A program made the position numbers and the translations under genes. The notes under the pieces are model-generated. The model made no database searches, was not told where the DNA came from, and saw only the letters and a list, made by a program, of their open reading frames with translations. Shown here one piece after another: positions 44,272-52,289 of a stretch of 64,000 nucleotides of DNA. This DNA comes from Komagataeibacter intermedius TF2. GTDB lineage: Bacteria > Pseudomonadota > Alphaproteobacteria > Acetobacterales > Acetobacteraceae. Every line of letters starts with the position of its first letter. Within the stretch, counting starts at the first letter, position 1. Location of the stretch: assembly GCF_000964425.1 (NCBI RefSeq), contig NZ_BANF01000008.1:1-64000 (forward strand), in the 5' to 3' direction.

Positions 44272-45075
44272 TCAGCCGCCTTCAGCCACGCGAATGGCTT
44301 CGTGAATGTTTTCGGGGGACAGGTTGGCGCGGGCGAACTGTTCCGTGCGGGGCAGCTGGATTTCCACGTCGGAAATCACGCCCACTTCCAGCTTGCCCTT
44401 CAGCACCGCGTAATCGGTCACATGGCCGCCACGACGCCCGTCTTCCGTCAGGAAATGCAGGTGGTAGCCCGCGACGTTCACGCCCTGCATGTAACCCGGC
44501 GTGCGGAAGCCCAGCATGGTGCCGGTGGACGCCCCCAGCTGCATGGTCGGCTGGCGGGCCACCACTTCCAGCATGGGCGGATAGGGACGGCACTGACAGA
44601 ACACGGTGCGGGTCTCGACACGTTCGAACATGCCGGTAAAGCGCACGGCGGCGAACAGGTTGGGGTTGTTGACCAGCTGGTCGACAATCGCCTCGAACCC
44701 GTCCTTGTCGCGCGCGGTGTCGATCATGTATTCCTTCTCCGGGTTGAAGAAGGTGACACAGGCGAACGGGGTCTTGAGATCACCGGGCACGCGGCCCGCC
44801 TGGCCATCGGCGCGGAACTGGTGGATCACGCTGTCATTGACGATCATCTCGCCATCCAGCCCGTTGAACGTGCCCAGCCCGAAATTGCCGTGCATCAGCA
44901 GTTCATCAAGCGTGGTTTCCCCGTCGTACACCGCGTCAAGCAGCGCCGCCATGGTGGACGTCTGGTACAGGCGGTTCATGCGCGGACGCACACCAGTCGC
45001 ATCCGCGGCGCTGGAGCGGGTATCGACATCGCCTACCGAGTAGCATTTCAGCTTCAAGACCTCAGTCTCCTGCAT
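44272..45075 (-). CDS. budA: Alpha-acetolactate decarboxylase
   Basis: Zinc enzyme that decarboxylates acetolactate to acetoin. The 267-residue form starts MQETEVLKLKCYS; the frame extends to 45162 but the added residues are unrelated. Diagnostic stretches are FGLGTFNGLDGEMIVNDSVIHQF, FTGMFERVETRTV, MLGFRTPGYMQGVNVAGYHLHFLTEDGRRGGHVTDY (metal-binding His residues) and the catalytic Glu region DVEIQLP. It is the first gene of the pyruvate module, 80 nt before alsS. Confidence 0.94.
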   Translation of the reverse strand: MQETEVLKLKCYSVGDVDTRSSAADATGVRPRMNRLYQTSTMAALLDAVYDGETTLDELLMHGNFGLGTFNGLDGEMIVNDSVIHQFRADGQAGRVPGDLKTPFACVTFFNPEKEYMIDTARDKDGFEAIVDQLVNNPNLFAAVRFTGMFERVETRTVFCQCRPYPPMLEVVARQPTMQLGASTGTMLGFRTPGYMQGVNVAGYHLHFLTEDGRRGGHVTDYAVLKGKLEVGVISDVEIQLPRTEQFARANLSPENIHEAIRVAEGG

Positions 45076-45152
45076 CGGGTGGCAGCGTATGCATGGGCGC
45101 CGCACTTCCCGGTCATGTGTGATTGCAGGAAGATGGTGAGCCAGCCGGGTCC

Positions 45153-45212
45153 GTACGTCCAATATATATTCAAGGCGTTTTCCATATATAAAAAATATGG
45201 ATTGGGCCGTAC
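45153..45212. promoter_or_regulatory. Imperfect dyad in the budA upstream region
   Basis: GTACGTCCAAT (45153-45163) and ATTGGGCCGTAC (45201-45212) are inverted copies with one extra base. Within lies CCATAT-N7-ATATGG (45182-45200). The centre is about 110 nt upstream of budA, in the divergent gap with an exported-protein gene. Such symmetry suggests an operator. No regulator gene of the AlsR (LysR) type is in the window. Confidence 0.5.
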
Positions 45213-45314
45213 CCGTTTCCCCGCATGGGGCCTGACGTGCAGCCCCCGCGCTTGCCCAAGACAGCGCCCACCTGCCATTGTAGTCCGCGAAATAGGATCA
45301 GGAAGACTGGATTG

Positions 45315-45719
45315 ATGAAACCATTCCACATGGCGCTTGCCGCGCTGGCCCTTGGTGGCGTTGTCGGAAGCAGCACCATCGCCCGCGCCGACGGCACGGA
45401 CCCCAAGCCCCCCTATGGCCCCGGCGCGTATACCGGGGACTGGACGGCGCTGGGCCTCAAGCCCGTCACCATCAGCGCCAACAGGGCACTCGGCCCGGCG
45501 GCGCGGCTGTACCTCCGGCTGCCGGACTCGCTGGGCAAGATTACCGGCCTGACCGGACGCACCATCGAAATGAAGGTGCAGGACGACACCTCGCTGCGGT
45601 CGGTTGATGACAACCCGCACGCGGTATTCCGCCTGACATCCCCCAATGCCGCCGACCTGCAGATGCAGGGCACGAAACCGGGGCAGAAGCTGGACCTGCC
45701 GCTCAGCCGCGCGGATTAA
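45315..45719 (+). CDS. Exported hypothetical protein, 134 residues
   Basis: Not recognised. It starts at ATG 45315; the open frame begins at 45225, but the upstream part has no character. The signal peptide is MKPFHMALAALALGGVVGSS with a likely cleavage near ARADG. The mature protein is Pro/Gly-rich at first (PYGPGAYTGDW), then short and soluble, without Cys pairs or membrane helices. It is periplasmic by prediction. It is divergent from budA and convergent with cbpM; a terminator hairpin follows it. Confidence 0.6.
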   Translation: MKPFHMALAALALGGVVGSSTIARADGTDPKPPYGPGAYTGDWTALGLKPVTISANRALGPAARLYLRLPDSLGKITGLTGRTIEMKVQDDTSLRSVDDNPHAVFRLTSPNAADLQMQGTKPGQKLDLPLSRAD

Positions 45720-45721
45720 GT

Positions 45722-45755
45722 AAAAAAATACCCCCATGCCGTCCGGGCATGGGGG
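45722..45755 (-). terminator. Intrinsic terminator after the cbpA-cbpM operon
   Basis: On the minus strand CCCCCATGCCC, GGAC and GGCATGGGGG form a stem, followed by TATTTTTTTA. It starts 12 nt past the cbpM stop. Read on the plus strand the same hairpin lies just after the exported-protein stop but is followed by G residues, so it serves cbpM. Confidence 0.8.
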
Positions 45756-45766
45756 GGGCGGAGCCG

Positions 45767-46096
45767 TCAGTCCCGCATGCTGGCCAGCAGGGCGCGCACC
45801 CTGCTGCGCAGTTCGTCGTCGCGCGGGACGCTTATGGCCTCACGCAGGCGCAGCATCTGCCGCCGGGCGGCATAAAGCTGGTCCAGCAGGGACAGCACGA
45901 CAGGCATCCCTTCATCATTGATGCCCATATCATCGCGCAGTTCAAGGATCAGGCGGGCACGGGCCTCGTCAATCTCGCGGAACAGGTAATGTCCGCGCAC
46001 CCCTGCGGGGCGCAGCCAGTCGCTGTCGATCCAGCCCTGCACTTCGTCCGCCGGCACGTTGCCGATGCGCACGCACAGGGTTTCGAGCGTGATCAT
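45767..46096 (-). CDS. cbpM: Chaperone modulator CbpM
   Basis: MerR-like small protein that binds the J-domain of CbpA and restrains it. The 109-residue protein starts MITLETLCVRIGNVPADEVQGWIDSDWLRP. It shows the helix-turn-helix-like pattern and a C-terminal coiled helix (LLDQLYAARRQMLRLREA). Its ATG overlaps the cbpA stop by 4 nt (ATGA), the conserved coupled order. A terminator follows. Confidence 0.88.
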   Translation of the reverse strand: MITLETLCVRIGNVPADEVQGWIDSDWLRPAGVRGHYLFREIDEARARLILELRDDMGINDEGMPVVLSLLDQLYAARRQMLRLREAISVPRDDELRSRVRALLASMRD

Positions 46097-47034
46097 GCCT
46101 TATCCTTCCCCTGCTCCCCGGCCTGATCCGCCGTGCCCTTCAGGAAGGCCTCAAGCGCGGGATCGACCTTGCCAATGGTTACGACCAGCTTGACATACAG
46201 GTTGCCGGCTTCCTGCTTGCCATGCGCCTTGACCCCACGCCCGCGCAGCCGCAGCACGCTGCCACTGTCGGAATGGGGGGGGACATTCATCTTCACCGAC
46301 CCCGCGGGCGTGGGAATGGTGATGCTGCCCCCCAGCACCGCCGTCTTCAGGTCTACCGGCAGCGACATGCGGATGTCATTGCCATCGCGCGTGTAGGTGC
46401 TGTCGGGGGCGACGGTGATGGTAATCAGCGCATCACCGGCGGGACCGCCCTGCACGCCCGGATCGCCCTTGCCGCGCAGGCGCATCACCTGGCCGTCGGT
46501 AATGCCGGCGGGGATCTTCACATCCAGCTGAGTGCCGCCGGGCAGGGTAATGCGCGACGTACCGCCATTGACGGAATCAAGAAAGCTGACGGTCAGGGCA
46601 TACTGGCGATCGGCCCCCTTCTGCGGCCCCTGCGGACGACGGCGGAAGCCACCGCCAAATCCGGCGCCACCGCCCTGACCGAACATGGTGCCGAAAATAT
46701 CGCCCAGGTCATCTTCCGAAAACTGGCCGCCGCCATAATTGAAGCCCTGCGCCCCTTCGGCATGATCACGGTAGCCGCCGCGCCCGCCGCCAAAGCCGAA
46801 GCCTTTTTCCTGCCCCGTGGCGTCAATTTCGCCACGGTCGAAGCGGGCGCGCTGTTCCTCGTCCGACAGCAGGGCATTGGCTGCGCCCACGGCCTTGAAG
46901 TTCTCTTCCGCCACCTTGTCACCGGGGTTAAGGTCAGGATGGTACTTCTTGGCCAGCTTGCGATAGGCCTTGCGAATGTCATCCTGGCTTGCCGTGCGGG
47001 CGACGCCGAGTACTTCGTATGGATCCTTGCTCAC
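46093..47034 (-). CDS. cbpA: DnaJ-type co-chaperone CbpA
   Basis: J-domain protein that stimulates DnaK; in E. coli, CbpA also binds curved DNA. The 313-residue protein has a J-domain (about 1-65) with the HPD motif in KKYHPDLNPGDK, then a Gly/Phe-rich linker (GFGGGRGGYRD, FGQGGGAGFGGGFRR). Two DnaJ C-terminal beta domains follow: RITLPGGTQLDVKIPAGITDGQVMRLRGKGDPG and the VDLKTAVLGGSITIPTPAGSVKMNVPPHSDSG repeat. The zinc-finger domain of DnaJ is absent, as expected. A near-consensus sigma-70 promoter lies about 100 nt upstream. Confidence 0.92.
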   Translation of the reverse strand: MSKDPYEVLGVARTASQDDIRKAYRKLAKKYHPDLNPGDKVAEENFKAVGAANALLSDEEQRARFDRGEIDATGQEKGFGFGGGRGGYRDHAEGAQGFNYGGGQFSEDDLGDIFGTMFGQGGGAGFGGGFRRRPQGPQKGADRQYALTVSFLDSVNGGTSRITLPGGTQLDVKIPAGITDGQVMRLRGKGDPGVQGGPAGDALITITVAPDSTYTRDGNDIRMSLPVDLKTAVLGGSITIPTPAGSVKMNVPPHSDSGSVLRLRGRGVKAHGKQEAGNLYVKLVVTIGKVDPALEAFLKGTADQAGEQGKDKA

Positions 47035-47134
47035 TTAAAAATCATCCTCCGTCGGAACATGCCAGCCCGGCCTGTGCCACGCCCGTTATCGTCCCGAACA
47101 CCATGAATACGACCTTGCGGTCACTCTTACCTCG

Positions 47135-47163
47135 ATAATGGGAATTGGGGCGCACAGGGTCAA
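47135..47163 (-). promoter_or_regulatory. Sigma-70-like promoter for cbpA
   Basis: On the minus strand TTGACC and CATTAT are separated by exactly 17 nt. The predicted start would lie about 95 nt upstream of the cbpA ATG. The elements look like a housekeeping promoter rather than a heat-shock one (no CTTGAA with CCCCAT type spacing). Confidence 0.6.
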
Positions 47164-47313
47164 TGAAAGCGGGGGGAAATCTTTATTTCCTGCATGGCAG
47201 GCAGAAGAAAATAACAAAACGGAGACTTCGAAATAACATTTTTTGTATTTTTAATTAAATGAAAAATGAAGTATTTGCCCATGACAATAGAAATATAAAA
47301 AAGACCCCCGCAG
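47164..47313. other. AT-rich stretch upstream of the antiporter gene
   Basis: The 150 nt before the antiporter ATG are A- and T-rich (for example AACATTTTTTGTATTTTTAATT near 47230-47260), much lower in G+C than the coding DNA. It probably holds the antiporter promoter. No folded leader or gene can be supported. Confidence 0.45.
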
Positions 47314-49080
47314 ATGCATGCCGTTTTCATCACCCTTGCATTACTGACCGTTACCGGAATCAGCAGCCTGATCTCACGCGTGGGACGGATTCCCGTGCCG
47401 CTGCCCCTGATCCAGATCGGGGTGGGGGCGATTGCCGCCCTGGCGGGGCTGAATATCGGTTTCGATCCGGACATGTTCCTGCTGCTGTTCATTCCGCCGC
47501 TGCTGTATGCCGATGCCTACCGCATGCCGATGCGCGAATTCGGGGAACTGCGGAACATCATCATCATGATGGCGCTGGGGCTGGTGGTCTTTACCACGCT
47601 GGCGTGCGGATACTTCATCCACTGGCTGATCCCGCCCATCATGCTGCCCGCAGCCTTTGCGCTGGCCGCCGTCATGTCCCCCACCGATGCGGTTTCGGTC
47701 GGCAGCATGATCGAAGGCGGCCGTGCGCCCGCACGCGTGGTGCATATCCTGCATGGGGAGGCGCTGCTGAACGACGCATCGGGACTGGTTTGCTTCAAAT
47801 TCGCGGTGGCTGCGGCCATGACGGGGCTGTTTTCCTTCCAGCAGGCGCTGGGCAGCTTCATCTTCATGTCCACGGGCGGCATCCTGATCGGGATTGCCTG
47901 CGCATGGGCCGCCTGCCGGGCGGAACACGTGCTGCTGACACGCGGCTATGACGATCCGCCCACCCATATCACGCTGGCCATGATGCTGCCGTTCGGCATT
48001 TACCTGATTGCCGACGCGCTGCAGTGTTCGGGCATCCTGGCCGCCGTGGCGGGGGGCATGACCGTCAAGTTCACCGGCGTGATGAACGAAGCCCGGACCG
48101 AGACGCGGCTGAAGGCCACCACGGTGTGGGACATGGTGAACTTCACGTTCAACGCCGTGATTTTCCTGCTGCTGGGCCTGCAGCTGCCCGACCTTGTCAG
48201 CGGAGGGGCCGCCATCGCACGCGCGGGCGGGGTATCGCCATGGTTCCTGATCCTGGCCATTGTGGGCATCCAGCTCATGATGAGCCTGATCCGCTTCGCA
48301 TGGATCTGGGTTTCCATTTCCGCACGGCGGCTGTTCGCCCATTTTCGCCACCGCAAGACGGTCATCCCCTCTGCCCGCACCGTGATGCTGATGACGGTGG
48401 CGGGCACGCGGGGGGCCATTACGCTGGCGGCCGTGCTGTCGCTGCCGGTGGCGTCGGCGGCGGGACCGGGGTTTCCGGGCCGTGACCTGCTGGTGACGCT
48501 GGCGGCGGGGGTGATCATCTGCTCACTGCTGCTGGCCAGCATGGCCATTCCGCCGCTGCTGCATGGCATGCGCACCGATGAAGAAGACCCCACCCTGCAT
48601 GAACTGGACATGATGCGCATCGAACTGGCGCAGACTGCCATCGAAACCCTGCATGCCGAACAGGCGGCGCTGGCGCAGCAGGAAATCGATGGGCTGCCCG
48701 GCCATGAGGAATCGGTAGACCTGAAACAGGAAGCCATTGGCCGCCTGCTGCATGAATATCAGGACACGGTGCACAGGCTGGACAATTCCCGCGCAGCGGA
48801 GGCCAGCATCCGCGCCACCGCCATCCGGGAAAAGCGCGCCGAACTGGCGCTGCGCTTCCGGATCATCCGGCACATGCGCGAACGCCTGCACATGCGCGTG
48901 GTCCAGAAACACATCAATGACGAAACCGAATGGACCATCAACCAGGAACTGGACTTCATTGAACAGGAACTCCAGATCGAGGCGCGCTCCCTGCCCCGTC
49001 CCGACAGCCTGCCCGCAGAAGACCACGAAACCACAACCCAGCCCACCAGTGCACGCATGGCCAGCGCCGTCAGCCACTGA
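47314..49080 (+). CDS. CPA1-family Na+(K+)/H+ antiporter
   Basis: Twelve-or-so-helix cation/proton antiporter for pH and salt homeostasis. The 588-residue protein has LLFIPPLLYADAYRMPMREF, the CPA1 site SPTDAVSVGSM, GEALLNDASGLVCFKFA (ion-binding Asn-Asp pair), WDMVNFTFNAVIFLLLGLQLP and a G-rich AGTRGAITLAAVLSLP helix. After about residue 420 comes a long hydrophilic tail of about 160 residues. It is rich in Glu, Arg and His with heptad-like spacing, probably a cytoplasmic coiled-coil regulatory domain. The ATG at 47314 lies in an AT-rich context. The likely ion is Na+ or K+. Confidence 0.9.
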   Translation: MHAVFITLALLTVTGISSLISRVGRIPVPLPLIQIGVGAIAALAGLNIGFDPDMFLLLFIPPLLYADAYRMPMREFGELRNIIIMMALGLVVFTTLACGYFIHWLIPPIMLPAAFALAAVMSPTDAVSVGSMIEGGRAPARVVHILHGEALLNDASGLVCFKFAVAAAMTGLFSFQQALGSFIFMSTGGILIGIACAWAACRAEHVLLTRGYDDPPTHITLAMMLPFGIYLIADALQCSGILAAVAGGMTVKFTGVMNEARTETRLKATTVWDMVNFTFNAVIFLLLGLQLPDLVSGGAAIARAGGVSPWFLILAIVGIQLMMSLIRFAWIWVSISARRLFAHFRHRKTVIPSARTVMLMTVAGTRGAITLAAVLSLPVASAAGPGFPGRDLLVTLAAGVIICSLLLASMAIPPLLHGMRTDEEDPTLHELDMMRIELAQTAIETLHAEQAALAQQEIDGLPGHEESVDLKQEAIGRLLHEYQDTVHRLDNSRAAEASIRATAIREKRAELALRFRIIRHMRERLHMRVVQKHINDETEWTINQELDFIEQELQIEARSLPRPDSLPAEDHETTTQPTSARMASAVSH

Positions 49081-49137
49081 CACGGCCGGACGGTGCCCCT
49101 ATACCCGCAACAGAGCTGCAAACCGGAGAAACTGCCC

Positions 49138-49497
49138 ATGACGCCCCTCCTACGCGCCCTGTTCGCGGGCGCGTGCCTGACCGCTGCCCTTGCACCGCGT
49201 GCGCAGGCCCGCTCACATCATTTCAGCGTGCCCCAGCACCGTGTCCATGCGGATTCCCCCTATGGTCATGTCAGGGGCTACATGCCGGCAATGGATGAAC
49301 ACGATCCCCGCTACGTCGCCGCTGAACAGAAATGTGAGACAAAAGCCTCGATGGGCGCGCTGTCCAGCAACAATTCAGGCAGCGCAACCACCACGGTGGG
49401 CAGTACCCATATCCGCTTTTTCTCGGAATGCATGGTGGCCGAAGGCATGTGGCGCACACAGTCCTCCAACAATACGGGTGACCGGATCGGCAATTAG
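49138..49497 (+). CDS. Exported hypothetical protein, His/Ser-rich
   Basis: Not recognised. The 119-residue protein starts at ATG 49138 behind GGAGAA. It has the signal peptide MTPLLRALFAGACLTAALAP with cleavage around QARS. The mature N terminus is His-rich (SHHFSVPQHRVHAD). Then come Tyr/Asp-rich DEHDPRY and a C-terminal part with two Cys (QKCETKAS and SECMVAEGMWRTQS), likely a disulfide. The mature protein could bind metal, but there is no direct evidence. It lies 57 nt after the antiporter gene. Confidence 0.6.
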   Translation: MTPLLRALFAGACLTAALAPRAQARSHHFSVPQHRVHADSPYGHVRGYMPAMDEHDPRYVAAEQKCETKASMGALSSNNSGSATTTVGSTHIRFFSECMVAEGMWRTQSSNNTGDRIGN

Positions 49498-49670
49498 TCC
49501 GTCCCGGGCCATCTGCGCGCAGATACTTCGGGACATGCCACCTGCCTGAAAACGCCTGTTTTTCATCGGAATGAATGGCGCATTTTCACCCCTGTACGGA
49601 CCGCCCCCCTTCCACCGGGGCGGTGCACCCCGTATGGATTGGGCACGCCGCCTGCAATGGAGTGCCGATT

Positions 49671-50564
49671 TTGCGCAAGATCGCCCTTTTCGTTTCCCTG
49701 GCCTGCCTTGCCGCCTGTGCCCATGGTCCTGACAACCATACCCGGCGGGCGACCACGCCGGTTGCGCAATACGCCACCGGGGCCGGACCGCTGGCGGTCA
49801 GCGCCCATGTGCCTGACTTCGCCACCCGCAATTACGAACCCTTTACCCGGCAGGACGTGGTGGCCATCGCCCTGCGCGAATGGCGGCTGTTCGGGGAACC
49901 GGTCAGTGATGACGATCCCCTGCTGCGCCCCGAACCAACCACGCCCGTGGTCAAGCCCGAGCGCACGCCCGGGCTGTGGCAGCGCGTGGGCGAATACTGG
50001 TGGATTGGCCAGGACCCGCAGGAAACCGAGATCGCATGGGACGGCAAGCATGATGCGGACGGCCATATAACCGATTTCGTTCATGATGGCCGCTTTGCCT
50101 GGTCTGCGGCGTTCATTTCGTATGTCATGCGGGTGGCGGGGGCGAATGACCGCTTTGCCTATTCCCCCAACCACGCCACCTACATCAACGCTGCGGCATC
50201 GGGACAGGAAAAGGGCGTGAAGGCGCGCAACCCCGCCCGTTACGCGCCAAAACCGGGGGACCTGATCTGCGTGGGGCGCGGCGCCAGCAAGTCGGTGCGC
50301 TTCCGCGACCTGCCCACGCCACAGGGCTTTCCCGCCCATTGCGGCATCGTGGTGGCAGGCCCCCATGACGATGCGCCCTTCGGCCATGAAATCAGCATTA
50401 TCGGCGGCAACATAGATGACGCGGTCGCGCTGACCCATGTCCCGGTGGGACAGGACGGGCGGCTGTTCGACCACAGGGGCCGAAGCCTTGACCCCCGCTA
50501 TCCCTGGTGTGCCGTGCTGCAGGTCCGCTATGACGCCGATAGCGAGCCACAGACGGACCAGTAA
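49671..50564 (+). CDS. DUF2272-like lipoprotein, TTG start
   Basis: Periplasmic lipoprotein of DUF2272 type, a family with a cysteine-peptidase or amidase-like fold whose activity is not established. From TTG 49671 the 297-residue protein reads as a lipoprotein signal RKIALFVSLACLAAC, with a GGAG 8 nt before the TTG. In-frame GTG 49662 is an alternative. Key parts are FTRQDVVAIALREWRLFGEP, GRFAWSAAFISYVMRVAGAND, PNHATYINAA, PGDLICVGRGA and FPAHCGIVVAG. The His of AHCG could be catalytic. The start call is based on the ribosome binding site and lipobox. Confidence 0.78.
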   Translation: MRKIALFVSLACLAACAHGPDNHTRRATTPVAQYATGAGPLAVSAHVPDFATRNYEPFTRQDVVAIALREWRLFGEPVSDDDPLLRPEPTTPVVKPERTPGLWQRVGEYWWIGQDPQETEIAWDGKHDADGHITDFVHDGRFAWSAAFISYVMRVAGANDRFAYSPNHATYINAAASGQEKGVKARNPARYAPKPGDLICVGRGASKSVRFRDLPTPQGFPAHCGIVVAGPHDDAPFGHEISIIGGNIDDAVALTHVPVGQDGRLFDHRGRSLDPRYPWCAVLQVRYDADSEPQTDQ

Positions 50565-50618
50565 CCACCCCGCCCGACAGGACCACGCCCACCGGGCCGG
50601 GCAGTGCCTGCCGGATGA

Positions 50619-51029
50619 TCAGCCACGCGACCACGGCAGTTCGGATGCCTGCCAGCCCGCAACGCAGCCGCGACGGCCGGTTGCGTCTTCCGGCCCTTCG
50701 AACCCGTCAGCCACGTTATGCACGTTGTGGTACCCCGCATCATACGCCGCATGGGCTGCGGCCATGCTGCGCGCGCCGGAACGGCAGATGAAATAGACCT
50801 CATCCGTTTTACCGATCCCCGCCTTTTCCAGCGTGGTGACGAAATCCGGGTTGACCTGCCCCGCAGGCGGCAGCTGCCAGCTGTCACGCACCAGCGTCCG
50901 GCCCGCGCCCGACAGATCGGGCACGCCGATATGCTCCCATTCCATGGGGGTACGCACGTCAACCAGCCAGGCGTTGGGGCGGCTGCGCACGGCCTCCCAT
51001 GCGGCGGTGGGGGAAATATCGTCGATCAT
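50619..51029 (-). CDS. Rhodanese-like domain protein
   Basis: Single-domain rhodanese that may move sulfane sulfur. The 136-residue protein has WLVDVRTPMEWEHIGVPDL and the active-site loop ICRSGARSMAAA (Cys about 83), with an Ala/Tyr-rich following helix and GFEGPEDATG. No signal peptide is present, so it is cytoplasmic. It is divergent from cysK over a 149-nt gap, so it may belong to local sulfur metabolism, though this is inference. Confidence 0.88.
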   Translation of the reverse strand: MIDDISPTAAWEAVRSRPNAWLVDVRTPMEWEHIGVPDLSGAGRTLVRDSWQLPPAGQVNPDFVTTLEKAGIGKTDEVYFICRSGARSMAAAHAAYDAGYHNVHNVADGFEGPEDATGRRGCVAGWQASELPWSRG

Positions 51030-51178
51030 TGCTGTTTCCTTTCATCGGGAAAACCTGTTTAGGGATATGCCAAGCCGCACGCATTCCTGATAGTAAGGAA
51101 TGCAACACGCCCGGCATGGCCGCCATGTCCGGCCGCCGTGCCGCATGATATGACCCAGACCAGTGAAGGTGCTGCCTT

Positions 51179-52201
51179 ATGGCCGAAAGTGCAAATCCCG
51201 CCTCATCCCTCTCACCGGACATGCCGGCCGCCATCGGCCATACGCCCCTGATCCGCCTGCGACGGGCATCGGAGGCAACGGGATGCGATATCTACGGCAA
51301 GGCGGAATTCATGAACCCCGGTGGTTCGGTCAAGGACCGCGCGGCCCTTGCCATCATCAACGACGCCGAACGCCGGGGCACGCTCAGGCCCGGCGGCACG
51401 ATTGTCGAAGGGACGGCGGGCAATACCGGCATCGGTCTGACGCTGGTGGCCAATGCGCGCGGCTACCGCTCGGTCATCGTGATGCCCGAGACGCAGAGCC
51501 GCGAGAAAATCGAGTTCCTGAGCATGATCGGCGCCGACCTGCGCCTTGTCCCCGCCAGGCCGTTCCGCGATCCCGGCAACTACGTCCATGTCTCGCGCCG
51601 CCTGGCGGAGGAAACCGGCGGCGTCTGGGCCAACCAGTTCGACAACACCGCCAACCGCGAAGGCCACCGCCACACCACCGCCCCCGAAATCTGGGACCAG
51701 ATGGGCGGCAGGATCGATGCCTTCACCTGCTCATGCGGGACGGGCGGCACGCTGGCCGGTGTCACGCTGGGGCTGGAAGACTGCGCGAAACAGGCCGGTG
51801 TCGCCCGCCCGCGCGTCGTCCTGGCCGACCCTGAAGGGTCGGGCCTTTACGGCTGGGTCAAGACGGGCGACCTGTCGATCAGCGGGTCATCTGTAACCGA
51901 AGGCATTGGCCAGTCGCGGGTGACAGGCAATCTGGAGGGCCTGCATTTCGACGACGCCGTGCGCATTCCCGACCCCGAGGCGCTGGAGCAGATCTATGAC
52001 CTGCTGATCCATGAAGGACTGTCGGTTGGCGGGTCGGCCGGCATCAACATCGCCGCCGCCATCCGGGTCGCGCGCGCCATGGGGCCGGGGCACCGCATTG
52101 CCACCATCCTGTGCGACGGGGGGGCGCGGTACCAGTCCAAGCTGTTCAACCCCGAATTCCTGCGCGCCAAGGACCTGCCGGTTCCTGGCTGGCTGGCCTG
52201 A
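51179..52201 (+). CDS. cysK: Cysteine synthase A (O-acetylserine sulfhydrylase)
   Basis: PLP enzyme making cysteine from O-acetylserine and sulfide. The 340-residue protein has IGHTPLIRLRRASEATG, MNPGGSVKDRAALAII with PLP lysine at about 52, VEGTAGNTGIGL (substrate loop), and CSCGTGGTLAGVTLGL (phosphate loop). The Ser site GLSVGGSAGINIAAAI lies near the C terminus. It starts MAESANPASSL. Upstream is a divergent rhodanese; downstream is the OmpR-type regulator pair after 88 nt. Confidence 0.93.
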   Translation: MAESANPASSLSPDMPAAIGHTPLIRLRRASEATGCDIYGKAEFMNPGGSVKDRAALAIINDAERRGTLRPGGTIVEGTAGNTGIGLTLVANARGYRSVIVMPETQSREKIEFLSMIGADLRLVPARPFRDPGNYVHVSRRLAEETGGVWANQFDNTANREGHRHTTAPEIWDQMGGRIDAFTCSCGTGGTLAGVTLGLEDCAKQAGVARPRVVLADPEGSGLYGWVKTGDLSISGSSVTEGIGQSRVTGNLEGLHFDDAVRIPDPEALEQIYDLLIHEGLSVGGSAGINIAAAIRVARAMGPGHRIATILCDGGARYQSKLFNPEFLRAKDLPVPGWLA

Positions 52202-52289
52202 GGCCGCGCGCCTGATCCTGATAGGGCGGTAATTGCAACGGATTGAAACATCTGATGTTCCCGCCCCGATGGTCATGTAGGATGGTATC

